Virus record (IMG/VR): IMGVR_UViG_3300031223_000034
Span: 1-28,869 of that record
Length of the DNA stretch: 28,869 nucleotides
Source of the DNA: a virus
Direction: 5' to 3' (one strand)
Part shown: in pieces, positions 8,684-15,568 of the stretch
How positions within the stretch are numbered: the first letter of the stretch is position 1
How the letters are laid out: each line of letters begins with the position of its first letter
Notes under the pieces: model-generated
What the model saw: only the letters and a program-made list of their open reading frames with translations
What the model was told of the DNA's origin: nothing
Databases searched by the model: none
Made by a program: the position numbers and the translations under genes

Positions 8684-8796
8684 TACAGCTATTAAATCGG
8701 CAGTCTAACAATGAGCCTTAGTTACCAAGTCAGTGAGGCGATAACCCACCAGAACAAGGTACCCATAATGAACTCTATTATCCTTATCCCGTAAGC

Positions 8797-9789
8797 TTAC
8801 AGCACCAGGCCGTTGTCGTCCGCTTCGCCTTCATTGGAGTAGCGTTTTACGTTTTTTCGGGCGGACTTACGTTCCTTAATCTTACTCTGAACCTCGGCGA
8901 TGTAATTGTAAATTTTATCGACGTCGTGCGTAAGGAGATAGTGCAAACCTTCTTGCTCTTCGCCGGTGATGGCTTTCAAATCGCAGTAACCCGTGGCGCT
9001 GTAGTCCGGATGCCAGTCTGGGGGTGATACAGAAGGACTGGACATCAAGCTAGCGACAGATATGACGTCGTAGTCTTGGGCACCCTCTACCGCCGACTCG
9101 TGATCGAACACACGCAGGCGTACCAGCGCAGGCTCAACATCTAAACGGTCGATTTCAGAGAAGTTGATCCAGTTGTACAAGTCACGCGTGTCTAACTCAT
9201 CGTTCTGTCTGGAGGCCAGAACTGCCAGCGACGCGATAGTCGTGTGAACGTGCGCGTCCACTTCGGAACGGGTAGTGCTTGGATCGTTGTGCTGATACGC
9301 GAATACCACGTTTTTCTTACGTTTTTGTGAAATCGCATCCAGCGTTTTTAGGGTGTCTACCGTGTTGTCGGTGGCCATGGCGGAATCTTCACCTCCGACA
9401 ATGATAGAGATTACCTGATCCCCGCGGAACAACAGCTCCGAGTGCAGGAGTGGGCCAAACACTGATCCACTGCCGCCCATACCGGTATAGACCACGATGG
9501 AAAGGTCACCTGGAGGATGGTCCAGTAAAATTTTCTTTACTGACTCCGAGATGACACTGGCGTTTTCTTTACGGACCTTACCGGACCCGTCTACGCCTTC
9601 GATGATGGCGGCTTTGGAGCGGTCCAGGCCCTTGTGGAGGTTGGACAACGAGGTGTCGACATACGTCACCTCGATAATGGCTTGTCCGTCACGGACTTCG
9701 GCGTTCTCAAAATGAGAACCCAGATTTATGCCTCCCCCGCCAGCAGCGAATATAGAAAGAGTTGCTTTAGGTTTGATTTCCTTAGTCAT
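8797..9789 (-). CDS. phuZ: PhuZ-like phage tubulin
   Basis: 330 aa from ATG 9789 with GAGG 7 bases upstream. It lines up with PhuZ of Pseudomonas phage 201phi2-1 as I recall it: IFAAGGGGIN (13-22) for the first nucleotide loop, YTGMGGSGSVFGPL (101-114) for the tubulin signature loop, VGGEDSAMATDNTVDTLKTL (131-150) in the next loop, and ELDTRDLYNW (198-207), whose D200 and D203 occupy the T7-loop acidic positions needed for GTP hydrolysis. The C-terminus is acidic (EADDNGLVL), as in PhuZ filaments. PhuZ polymers form a spindle that centres the phage nucleus and carries capsids to it, so its presence points to a nucleus-forming phage. The signature loop reads GMGGSGS rather than GGGTGSG. Single-gene unit with an omega-RNA-like sequence in its leader. 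Confidence 0.93.
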   Translation of the reverse strand: MTKEIKPKATLSIFAAGGGGINLGSHFENAEVRDGQAIIEVTYVDTSLSNLHKGLDRSKAAIIEGVDGSGKVRKENASVISESVKKILLDHPPGDLSIVVYTGMGGSGSVFGPLLHSELLFRGDQVISIIVGGEDSAMATDNTVDTLKTLDAISQKRKKNVVFAYQHNDPSTTRSEVDAHVHTTIASLAVLASRQNDELDTRDLYNWINFSEIDRLDVEPALVRLRVFDHESAVEGAQDYDVISVASLMSSPSVSPPDWHPDYSATGYCDLKAITGEEQEGLHYLLTHDVDKIYNYIAEVQSKIKERKSARKNVKRYSNEGEADDNGLVL

Positions 9790-9819
9790 TGTAATGCCTC
9801 ATTTAGGTATGTTGTGCTA

Positions 9820-9918
9820 CGGGATTTGAAACTCCCCGCACTAAAGTACGGGGATTCTTGCTTCATCGGGCCTCTGTGGTGTGCGTGAGCAAACTGTAAA
9901 TCCACCCGATGAAGCAAG
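9820..9918 (-). ncRNA. IS200/IS605 right-end / omega-RNA-like sequence, no tnpB
   Basis: Minus strand reads GAAGCAAGAATCCCCGTAC at about 9848-9866, continuing TTTAGTGCGGGGAGTTTCAA. The core folds as CCCCGTAC-TTTA-GTGCGGGG (9834-9853; one G-U pair), the form seen at right ends of IS200/IS605 elements and at the 3' end of TnpB omega RNAs. It is flanked by a perfect 14-base inverted repeat (9857-9870 and 9905-9918). No tnpB frame exists in the window. The 3' flank, where a guide would sit, runs straight into the phuZ leader. Either a decayed insertion or a retained RNA. Confidence 0.6.
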
Positions 9919-9958
9919 CGTTTTACGAGTCCGTCTTTCCGATGGCCTCGGTGTACTA

Positions 9959-9977
9959 CACTACTATGATGTCTACC
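9959..9977 (-). promoter_or_regulatory. GRTAGACATCAT element upstream of phuZ
   Basis: Minus strand GGTAGACATCATAGTAGTG, 170 bases before the phuZ start and on the far side of the omega-RNA-like sequence, which would therefore be transcribed in the phuZ leader. Same core as near 6704, 11876 and 15600. Confidence 0.5.
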
Positions 9978-10112
9978 TCAGATTGTTTGGCTCAAAGGCA
10001 CAGTCACATAGACTATATCAGCGGTAGGAATCTTATGTACCGCCACTTTCGTCATACTAACACGCAAGCGCATAAAAACTGACGGGTGTAACGCCGGTCG
10101 TAGGAGCAAGCA

Positions 10113-10919
10113 ATGAACATTATTCAAAAAGCGTTGAGCGATCTGTATTACACTATCCCACCGGAAGTCCTAGAGATGGCGTTCATGGATCGTGAGGCAA
10201 TCCGTCAAGGTCTTGCCATTTCATTGGAACACCGCATTCGTGAAAAAGTCATCCAGAGTCGAGTCATACCCGACTGCAATCTTCGAGGGGGTAAACAGAT
10301 AGAAGTGCCATTAGACGGACTGCCGGTGCAACGATATCACAACGGGATGCAAGTGTATCACATCCCCAAGGACCGCACCGATGGCTGCGCCATCACTTCT
10401 GTAATGTCGATGACATACGGGTCTCGTGGAGCGTATAACGCCATGTCGGGGCGTGGCTATCAAACACACCAAAGTGACCTGATGGGCGCCGCCTCAGGGT
10501 TGCTGTCGTCGTCTGAGCAAGCGGGTGTGCTGTCCACCGCCGCGGTGCAGCTGATCGGCGAAAACATCGTACTGGTCAAGTCCCACACCCCGATGCCGGG
10601 TAACGCGTTCCTGCGGTGCAACGTAGAGCACGACGCAGCGTTATCAAACATTGCCCCAGCGTCTTGGCCCGTGTTCTCTGACATGGTGCAGCAAGCGACC
10701 AAAGCCTTTATCTATATTCATAAACGCGTGATGCTGGATCAAGGTTTCTTACACGGCGGCGTAAACCTTGGGGCCATAGGAGACTTTGTCGACGGCTACT
10801 CCGATGCGAATGAGTTGTACCAAGAGATCCTGCGCGAGAAATGGGGTCGGGTGACTCACGCCAACGACGAAGAGCGAATGAAGCGTACCATCGGCTTACA
10901 AATAGGCATCAATCGCTAA
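10113..10919 (+). CDS. Phage protein of unknown function (268 aa)
   Basis: 268 aa from ATG 10113 with TAGGAG 8 bases upstream. The N-terminus is helical (IIQKALSDLYYTIPPEVLEMAF), followed by a strand-rich region (RVIPDCNLRGGKQIEVPLDGL) and an alanine/glycine-rich middle with no catalytic pattern. The layout recalls virion or neck proteins of large phages, but no family is certain. It is the only plus-strand gene between two minus-strand blocks, ends at a terminator-type hairpin shared with its convergent neighbour, and so is an independent unit. No signal peptide or membrane segment. Confidence 0.78.
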   Translation: MNIIQKALSDLYYTIPPEVLEMAFMDREAIRQGLAISLEHRIREKVIQSRVIPDCNLRGGKQIEVPLDGLPVQRYHNGMQVYHIPKDRTDGCAITSVMSMTYGSRGAYNAMSGRGYQTHQSDLMGAASGLLSSSEQAGVLSTAAVQLIGENIVLVKSHTPMPGNAFLRCNVEHDAALSNIAPASWPVFSDMVQQATKAFIYIHKRVMLDQGFLHGGVNLGAIGDFVDGYSDANELYQEILREKWGRVTHANDEERMKRTIGLQIGINR

Positions 10920-10942
10920 TCGTGATAGAGGCGGCATACAAA

Positions 10943-10990
10943 CAAAAAAAGGCGGCATAGGAGCAGGGGGGCGTAGGCCCTCCTGCTATG
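10943..10990 (-). terminator. Terminator between convergent genes
   Basis: Minus strand hairpin AGCAGGAGGGC-CTAC-GCCCCCCTGCT (extendable outward to CATAG/CTATG), followed after about 11 bases by seven T. It serves the gene at 10998-11432 and may also stop plus-strand transcripts. GGCGGCATA occurs twice around it. Confidence 0.7.
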
Positions 10991-10997
10991 CTGTTCA

Positions 10998-11432
10998 CTA
11001 CTTAACGTCTTTTATTTCGATAGGCAGTTGATTCAGTGACAAAGGGACGTCCCAATACCACTGCTCATTGTAGTTGGGTATGGGTATGCCGGTGCGCACG
11101 TAATGACTGCTGTCCATAGGCGCTATTAAGAAACCTTCCTTGTTATAGGCCTGCTTTAAGCTATATGCACGGATACCGTACGCCTCGTACCAATCGTCTA
11201 ATCGGCCGGCCAGAGAAAGCAACGTGCTTTGAGATTGTGTATCCACTAAAACGAACTGTACTTTTAAGTCCGAAAATTTAATCAGTATGACTGACAGAGG
11301 GTATTTAAATACCCTCTGTTCGATGTCCTCACTTGCCTCCATCAACGATATAAGTTGTTTGTCGAGAAAGGCCAGGTCGGTGGGCTTCAGCCGTTTTTCC
11401 GGTTTTTCTAGCCAGTCTTTTAGGTTACTCAT
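10998..11432 (-). CDS. Protein of unknown function (144 aa)
   Basis: 144 aa from ATG 11432 with AAGGA 7-8 bases upstream. The N-terminal 40 residues are helical and charged (LKDWLEKPEKRLKP), followed by a hydrophobic strand pattern (YPLSVILIKF, VQFVLVDTQ), a helical segment (LAGRLDDWYEAYGIRAYSL) and a tail rich in Tyr, Trp and Pro. Looks like a small alpha/beta domain; no motif recognised. The coding sequence contains a 26-base perfect palindrome at 11294-11319. It follows the 111-aa gene after a 23-base gap. Confidence 0.72.
   Translation of the reverse strand: MSNLKDWLEKPEKRLKPTDLAFLDKQLISLMEASEDIEQRVFKYPLSVILIKFSDLKVQFVLVDTQSQSTLLSLAGRLDDWYEAYGIRAYSLKQAYNKEGFLIAPMDSSHYVRTGIPIPNYNEQWYWDVPLSLNQLPIEIKDVK
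11294..11319. repeat. 26-base perfect palindrome inside a CDS
   Basis: Thirteen-base arms, ACAGAGGGTATTT followed directly by its reverse complement. It encodes part of EQRVFKYPLSV in the 144-aa gene. Such a site could extrude as a cruciform, bind a dimeric protein, or form an RNA hairpin. Confidence 0.7.
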
Positions 11433-11455
11433 GGGGTTTCCTTATAGGTAGTTAT

Positions 11456-11791
11456 TTAGGTGGTGTGGACCAGCCACGTTACTAGATCTTTATTGACGTG
11501 AAGGGTGGCATTGGTGAGTTGATAATCCGCCAGTGCGTTTTCTAGAATGTGGCGGTCGGGGGCAATGCACGCCCAAGTGTTGTTTGACGCCACTTTTTCT
11601 AGCAACGTGGTGTACGTTTCAAACGACTCATCCAGCGGTGTGGTGGGCATGACCCATAAGACCAGGTGCAGTGGATCTGCAAACACCACAGTGCCCTGAG
11701 GCCACTGTGATTGTATTTCGTCCAGGGGGGCGGCGTAGCGATCCACCAGTGAGGCAGTACGTCTTTCAATAAACGCATCAGACTTCGACAT
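11456..11791 (-). CDS. Protein of unknown function (111 aa)
   Basis: 111 aa from ATG 11791 with GGGAG 7 bases upstream; a TTG at 11818 would add nine residues without a site. The N-terminus is charged and helical (MSKSDAFIERRTASLVDRY), then strands (GTVVFADPLHLVLWVMPT) and a second helix/strand unit, consistent with a compact alpha/beta fold. No known family. Its start lies inside a short upstream ORF (11778-11846), so coupling is possible. Followed by the 144-aa gene. Confidence 0.7.
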   Translation of the reverse strand: MSKSDAFIERRTASLVDRYAAPLDEIQSQWPQGTVVFADPLHLVLWVMPTTPLDESFETYTTLLEKVASNNTWACIAPDRHILENALADYQLTNATLHVNKDLVTWLVHTT

Positions 11792-11846
11792 ACAAAAGCT
11801 CCCGGTTACAAATAACAATAGTCTTAGGGGGAACTACCTTAATCAT
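11778..11846 (-). CDS. Possible 22-residue leader ORF
   Basis: ATG 11846 has a good AAGGAG site 10 bases upstream and runs to TGA 11778, overlapping the start of the 111-aa gene by 14 bases. Product MIKVVPPKTIVICNRELLYV then EV. The arrangement fits a leader peptide that couples translation, but the coding signal is too short to be sure. Confidence 0.4.
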   Translation of the reverse strand: MIKVVPPKTIVICNRELLYVEV

Positions 11847-11875
11847 GAAAAAGGGACTCCTTAACGTTGGTCTAT

Positions 11876-11894
11876 CTTTACTATGATATCTGTC
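11876..11894 (-). promoter_or_regulatory. Divergent copy of the GRTAGACATCAT element
   Basis: Minus strand GACAGATATCATAGTAAAG, 30 bases before the leader ORF. TATCAT resembles a -10 box and TTGAAA lies 15 bases further upstream. Confidence 0.45.
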
Positions 11895-12023
11895 TGTGAT
11901 CTTTTTCAACACACCCGTTTGTGGCTAGACAGCATAATGCCCTGGGGCGGCCCCCAGGGCACATACCAGACCTAAATGAGTATAACGCTGGAGAGGACGC
12001 TACCTCAGATCTTCTTCCTAAAT

Positions 12024-12130
12024 AAAAAAAGGTGGTGGTCCGGGTAACATCCAAGTGCTACGCGACATAGATAAAGATGCCGAACCGGGCTTGGACACCC
12101 CAACCATCCCGGACCACCATAAAAGGTGGT
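12024..12130 (-). ncRNA. Attenuator-like structured RNA ending in a terminator
   Basis: Minus strand: ACCACC (12125-12130), GGTGGTCCGGG (12108-12118), an inner stem TCCAAG/CTTGGA (12090-12095 and 12050-12055), CCCGGACCACC (12034-12044), then a run of seven T. The middle GGTGGT can pair either with the early ACCACC or with the terminator arm, which is attenuator geometry. It could be the 3' end of a small RNA or a conditional terminator. It does not fit a tRNA: no T-arm. Confidence 0.45.
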
Positions 12131-12341
12131 GTTGTTGCCATCCCCTAGCCGAACTGTTTTGGAAAGCCTATGTAGTAGCGACGCGACATTCGCGGCATCA
12201 ATGAGTTTGCTTTCACGAGCAGATTTCGACCTAAGAGAGCGTGCCGTGGCACGGTAACGCAACAACACCATAAACTGTTTGCTATACCATAGTGAGTTCA
12301 CACACAGTAAGCGTTTGTAATGGGTTATTCTTTAAACGGTT

Positions 12342-12400
12342 AAAAAGGACGCCGCAGAAACCCCACGGCGCCAAACCTGAATACATATCATACCGTGGGG
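12342..12400 (-). terminator. Terminator with competing upstream pairing, after the HTH gene
   Basis: Minus strand GGCGCCG-(11)-CGGCGTCC followed by TTTTT (12342-12372). An upstream CCCCACGG (12393-12400) is perfectly complementary to CCGTGGGG (12361-12368), which overlaps the terminator's 5' arm and loop, so two folds compete. Confidence 0.65.
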
Positions 12401-12403
12401 ACA

Positions 12404-12964
12404 TCAGATTAACTTCATCGTTAAGAACCCTCGAATAGGATCAACCTTTCGAGAGAGGGCTATTTTTGTCATCTCACGAGACATCTGCTCGGTGGTCAGG
12501 TGGTGCCAACGCTCAGACAACCCACCTGTTTGAAAGTCGTATCGTGTAGCGAACGCTGTCAGGGTCATAGGTGACCCATTGACCGTGTACCGTACGGGCC
12601 GACCCATGCCATCTAAGTCCGGTGCTTCAGGCCACGCGACACGGAATTTCATGTTGCAGATGATGCCGCGTAGATTGCTTGGGCTGACATTCAACCAATG
12701 TGCCATTCTCTTTATGCGGTACCCTAACGAAGCCCAGTACTGTACCAGATCCGTTAAGGATAGACTGTACGCCATTTCCACCTGATGCATCATAGTCTTT
12801 TTGGAGAGAGGCTTATCGACGGTGTCTGCCATGATTCGCTCATCCACCGTAGGGTGGGTGAACGCATGCAGTGCCTCATCTAAGGTCATTTTTTGATGCC
12901 CCATCCGACGATGCAACCACCAGTAAGGGATGTTGTGTTCTTTACCGATATCTTTTAAGCTCAT
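12404..12964 (-). CDS. Multi-HTH DNA-binding protein, paralogue 1
   Basis: 186 aa from ATG 12964; the frame extends to a GTG at 13018 but that would cross a strong terminator. Same length as, and clearly related to, the protein at 15008-15568. Three HTH-like segments are visible: residues 1-30 (SLKDIGKEHNIPYWWLHRRM), about 72-105 (SLTDLVQYWASLGYRIKRMA then HWLNVSPSNLR), and about 130-165 (VNGSPMTLTAFATRYDF then LSERWHHLT). Shared signature with the paralogue: [22 protein letters not shown] and VNGxxMTLxxFAxxY. It probably binds DNA and may regulate phage transcription; the target is unknown. Ribosome site weak (GAGAAAG). Confidence 0.75.
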   Translation of the reverse strand: MSLKDIGKEHNIPYWWLHRRMGHQKMTLDEALHAFTHPTVDERIMADTVDKPLSKKTMMHQVEMAYSLSLTDLVQYWASLGYRIKRMAHWLNVSPSNLRGIICNMKFRVAWPEAPDLDGMGRPVRYTVNGSPMTLTAFATRYDFQTGGLSERWHHLTTEQMSREMTKIALSRKVDPIRGFLTMKLI

Positions 12965-12980
12965 GCGGTCTTTCTCAATC

Positions 12981-13025
12981 AAAAAAAAAAGATAAGGGCG
13001 CTGTGTTAGCCGCCCCACCCCTTAT
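12981..13025 (-). terminator. Strong Rho-independent terminator
   Basis: Minus strand ATAAGGG ... CCCTTAT with an inner CGCCC/GGGCG-type pairing, followed by ten T (A-run 12981-12990 on the plus strand). Terminates the gene at 13029-13382; the next gene starts 17 bases beyond. Confidence 0.88.
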
Positions 13026-13028
13026 GCG

Positions 13029-13382
13029 TTACACCCCTTCGGTTTCGGTGACCTGGTCCGTGTCTTGTGGTAGACGACCGGCGCACTTAGTCGCCTCTTC
13101 ACCGATATTTATCAGCTGAGGGATCAGGCCGCGGATCAGTGGTGCTAAACGTTCGACGGTGTCGGCGTACCATTCGGTATACTCTTCGGAGATCTCTACC
13201 TCCATTTCAATACGGGCCGTGCGCTTCAATTTGGCTTTCACCATCATCGATGAAAGCTTGCTGCGTTGAGTAATCTTGATCTCCCCTTTCGTTATGGCTT
13301 CGTCGGGGGCTATTTCTGCCAAGACCCGTTTAATGGACTTTAACTCGCTAGCGTTCAAAGTAACGACGTAGGATACTTTCAT
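13029..13382 (-). CDS. Small protein of unknown function, putative early gene
   Basis: 117 aa from ATG 13382 with AAGGA 7-8 bases upstream. Strongly charged: N-terminal strand-type MKVSYVVTLNASELKSIKRV, then a basic centre (KITQRSKLSSMMVKAKLKRT), an acidic helix (EMEVEISEEYTEWYADTVERL) and a hydrophobic helix (LAPLIRGLIPQLINIGEEA). No family recognised. It is headed by the second copy of the 85-bp promoter/leader repeat and closed by a strong terminator, so it is a single-gene, probably early, unit. Confidence 0.75.
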   Translation of the reverse strand: MKVSYVVTLNASELKSIKRVLAEIAPDEAITKGEIKITQRSKLSSMMVKAKLKRTARIEMEVEISEEYTEWYADTVERLAPLIRGLIPQLINIGEEATKCAGRLPQDTDQVTETEGV

Positions 13383-13387
13383 AATAA

Positions 13388-13472
13388 ATTCCTTATCTGT
13401 GGAGCCCTGTGGTGGGCAGGCGATGATACGTGTGTATCTATCCCACTAATAATGTATATCTGAGATTATTTG
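13388..13472 (-). promoter_or_regulatory. Early promoter plus structured leader RNA, copy B
   Basis: Partner of 8559-8643. Same AT-rich box, same GATAC-ACAC-GTATC hairpin, same GCCC/GGGC hairpin (13404-13407, 13414-13417). Here the loop is ACCACA and the upstream segment GTGG (13443-13446), which pairs with CCAC in the loop (13409-13412). All six differences from copy A fall in these two segments. The element overlaps the stop codon of the membrane-protein gene. Confidence 0.7.
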
Positions 13473-13786
13473 GTGCACACATGATCGGTAGGGGGTATGG
13501 GCACGGAGAGTTTTAGTATGGTCGCTGTAGCGTATGCCGCCAGTGGCGTCGACATAAGCAACAAAACGTCTGGCCATCGAAACAACCCACGCCAGAATCC
13601 CCAAAGACCCAGTGTGGGCAATATGACGGCCCACACAGCCACGATGCGCGTTAGCCCCTCAGCGGCGCTGTCAGCGCCCCACAGAGTACCCACCCCTAAC
13701 ACCAGTGCCACCACACTGAACCACAGCGCTAACCACACCGTTACTAAGGCATCGGCGATAATGTCGACTTCCAGACGAAGGTTCAC
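13466..13786 (-). CDS. Small inner-membrane protein
   Basis: 106 aa from GTG 13786, with GGAGG 6 bases upstream and a GTGA overlap with the preceding stop. Three hydrophobic helices: about 11-35 (ADALVTVWLALWFSVVALVL), 47-68 (IVAVWAVILPTLGLWGFW) and 72-96 (DVLLLMSTPLAAYATATILK). No signal cleavage site. Tightly coupled to the 236-aa gene. A membrane-stress, superinfection or lysis-related role could be imagined, but nothing identifies one; holins usually have fewer residues and a charged tail, and no endolysin is nearby. The stop lies inside the copy B repeat. Confidence 0.75.
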   Translation of the reverse strand: MNLRLEVDIIADALVTVWLALWFSVVALVLGVGTLWGADSAAEGLTRIVAVWAVILPTLGLWGFWRGLFRWPDVLLLMSTPLAAYATATILKLSVPIPPTDHVCTK

Positions 13787-14493
13787 AAAGCACCTCCACG
13801 TACCGCTGTGGGTTTGTTAGGCCAGATAGCAAATCGACCCGACGACACGTAGTACAACGCAGGGGTTGTTTTGGAATGGCACCCTGTCCAGATGTCCAAC
13901 TCAATGCCCTTTTCTACCGCCGCGTTCATCCCCGTGCGTATTTGCTCTGCCGCGTTTCTTACGCTCCGGGGCACGACCAACACTTTACGATCCCGGTCGC
14001 CTACCCACGCAGACGTGGGTAGTGTGTGGGTGACCTCACTACGAGGTAATTCATATTCATCCAGTACCCGTATAGCGTTTTCCACCGGCAGGATCACCTG
14101 AGACCATTCCACGTCACTGATGCCGCGGCGAAACGCTTTCAGCCTTAAAGCATTGTCGTTGGTTACCCCATCCCCCATGGATGTGATCACCAGGCCTTTT
14201 TGGAGCAAGTGGCGGTTAGCAAAGGGTACGTCGCGTTCAAACCATTGGTCGTTTTTGACCAGCCATTGCTCATCGTCGTGGCCGCGGCGCCACGCGGATA
14301 GATCGTCCGAGAAACGATAGTGTTCATCCCAGTACGTCAGGCACAACGCCACCGTCTCCTGATCTCCTGGGAGATCGTGGGCGCGTTGGTGCTTTAACCG
14401 ATCCCGTAGGGCTTCACACCTCGTTATACAGAGAAGATACGCGATGATAGGTTGTGCGTACCCGGGTACATCTTGTCCGTGTCCGTGTGACAT
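13783..14493 (-). CDS. Protein of unknown function (236 aa)
   Basis: 236 aa from ATG 14493 with AGAGG 7 bases upstream. N-terminal helical region rich in His, Cys and Arg (YLLCITRCEALRDRLKHQRA), a Trp- and Asp-rich middle (FSDDLSAWRRGHDDEQWLV, NDQWFERDVPF), then strands (HLLQKGLVITSM) and a C-terminal half with KVLVVPRSVRNAAEQIRTGM and DIWTGCHSKTTPALYYVSSG. No recognisable catalytic signature. Overlaps the membrane-protein gene by four bases, so the two probably act together. Confidence 0.72.
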   Translation of the reverse strand: MSHGHGQDVPGYAQPIIAYLLCITRCEALRDRLKHQRAHDLPGDQETVALCLTYWDEHYRFSDDLSAWRRGHDDEQWLVKNDQWFERDVPFANRHLLQKGLVITSMGDGVTNDNALRLKAFRRGISDVEWSQVILPVENAIRVLDEYELPRSEVTHTLPTSAWVGDRDRKVLVVPRSVRNAAEQIRTGMNAAVEKGIELDIWTGCHSKTTPALYYVSSGRFAIWPNKPTAVRGGAL

Positions 14494-14526
14494 AGTGAAA
14501 CCTCTTTACGATTAGTGTGTATCGTG

Positions 14527-15006
14527 TTATTCGGAGACGCCGGTGGAGCCAAATCCACCTTCACCGCGTTCACTGTCTTCTAAAGAGTCTACCCAAACGA
14601 ATTCAGGTTGCTCCACACGTATGATCACGCACTGTGCTATGCGGTCACCTTTCATGATGGAGAAAGGGATCTCACTGCGGTTCCACACCGAGATGCCCAT
14701 CTCACCGATGTAGTCCGAATCGATCAGACCCACCAGATTACCCAGCACGATGCCGTTCTTATGCCCGAGACCGGACCTGGGCAGCAACACTGCAGCGTAC
14801 TGTGGGTCTGCCACGTGGATCTTAAGGCCGGAGGGTACCATCACTACCTGGTTAGGGGCGATGGTCACAGGGGCGTCCACACACGCCCTCAGATCGACGC
14901 CGGCCGATCCGGATGTCTTACACGTCGGCATACCGTACGTTTTATAGACGTCGGGACGCAACATGACCGCGTTGATTTTAAGACGACTTTCTGTGAAATG
15001 TGGCAT
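14527..15006 (-). CDS. dut: dUTPase (trimeric dUTP diphosphatase)
   Basis: 159 aa from ATG 15006, one base after the upstream stop, with AGGGA 9 bases away. All five dUTPase motifs are present: SAGVDLRA (about 33-40), [10 protein letters not shown] (76-85), [10 protein letters not shown] (93-102) with the catalytic aspartate, GDRIAQ (119-124), and the C-terminal [10 protein letters not shown] arm (147-156). Converts dUTP to dUMP and PPi, keeping uracil out of DNA and supplying thymidylate synthesis. It complements the dCTP deaminase at 17103-17687. Follows the HTH paralogue in one unit. Confidence 0.97.
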   Translation of the reverse strand: MPHFTESRLKINAVMLRPDVYKTYGMPTCKTSGSAGVDLRACVDAPVTIAPNQVVMVPSGLKIHVADPQYAAVLLPRSGLGHKNGIVLGNLVGLIDSDYIGEMGISVWNRSEIPFSIMKGDRIAQCVIIRVEQPEFVWVDSLEDSERGEGGFGSTGVSE

Positions 15007-15007
15007 G

Positions 15008-15568
15008 TTACAGTGTCCCTGTCAGGAATTTGTAGGTGGCGTTGGCGGTGTAGACCTTAACGATCTTACGCACGTGTGCCTGGATTTGTTCTCGGGTGTA
15101 TCTTTCCCATTTACTTGATAGCGCAGGCGCCGATTGACCGTAGTTGTCAGCAAACTCTTTAAGGGTCATCGACGTGCCGTTTACCTCAACCCGGGTACCG
15201 AAGGGGACGCGTGTGTAGGAGATCCCACGGGCCCACTGGATGTTTATACGGTAGAAAGTGCACGTGCTTGATATGCGGCTAGACGTCGCCCCTAGGTGCC
15301 ACGCGGCAAAGGACAATCGATACCCCAACGTCGCCCAATATTGAAGCAGGTCGGCAAAGCTCAAATCGTAATGAGCATTTACGTGACTCATCACTTCAGT
15401 GCGAGAGATAGGCACCTCTCGCACCTTGCCGGCATGAACCTCATCGGTGGTGGGGGACAAGAATTCTTTTAATGCGGTTTCCAAATCGGGACAGTCGCCC
15501 GCCATGCGCAGGTGCAGCCACTCGAGCGGCATGTGGTGTTGTCGTGCGTAATCGATCATGGTGCTCAT
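15008..15568 (-). CDS. Multi-HTH DNA-binding protein, paralogue 2
   Basis: 186 aa from ATG 15568 (another ATG three codons in; ribosome site weak). Homologous over its length to the protein at 12404-12964: N-terminal HTH-like [19 protein letters not shown], central [20 protein letters not shown] with [11 protein letters not shown], and C-terminal [17 protein letters not shown] with [14 protein letters not shown]. The central and C-terminal segments are the best conserved. Likely a sequence-specific DNA-binding protein; with its paralogue it may control phage gene classes. First gene of a unit with dut, directly behind a promoter-like GRTAGACATCAT element. Confidence 0.75.
   Translation of the reverse strand: MSTMIDYARQHHMPLEWLHLRMAGDCPDLETALKEFLSPTTDEVHAGKVREVPISRTEVMSHVNAHYDLSFADLLQYWATLGYRLSFAAWHLGATSSRISSTCTFYRINIQWARGISYTRVPFGTRVEVNGTSMTLKEFADNYGQSAPALSSKWERYTREQIQAHVRKIVKVYTANATYKFLTGTL

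Larger units (their letters stand above)
9790..10112. other. Divergent gap between phuZ and the plus-strand gene
   Basis: 323 bases without a gene. It holds the omega-RNA-like sequence, the GRTAGACATCAT element, and a hairpin GCGGTA / TACCGC (10021-10043) in the leader of the plus-strand gene, whose loop contains TATG. Nothing else was recognised. Confidence 0.6.
11847..12403. other. Gene-poor, RNA-structure-rich gap
   Basis: 557 bases with no convincing gene. Contents: promoter element (11876-11894), a perfect 9-bp hairpin GCCCTGGGG-CGGC-CCCCAGGGC (11939-11960) without T-run, an attenuator-like RNA (12024-12130), a short CGTGCC/GGCACG hairpin near 12240-12253, and a terminator (12342-12372). 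The stretch ACGCGACAT occurs at about 12059-12068 and again at about 12180-12189. Confidence 0.6.

Noticed and set aside
9834-9853. Hairpin read as a Rho-independent terminator
   Set aside because: No T-run on either strand; the flanking sequence matches IS200/IS605 right ends instead.
12034-12118. Possible tRNA (7-bp acceptor-like stem, about 85 bases)
   Set aside because: No T-arm, no anticodon arm in register, and it ends in a terminator T-run.
12005-12301. Minus-strand frame of 98 codons from GTG
   Set aside because: No ribosome site, poor protein-like composition, and its 3' third lies in the attenuator-like RNA and terminator.
13466-13786. Small membrane protein as a holin
   Set aside because: Three hydrophobic helices fit, but no endolysin or spanin is nearby and the gene is coupled to an unknown soluble protein.
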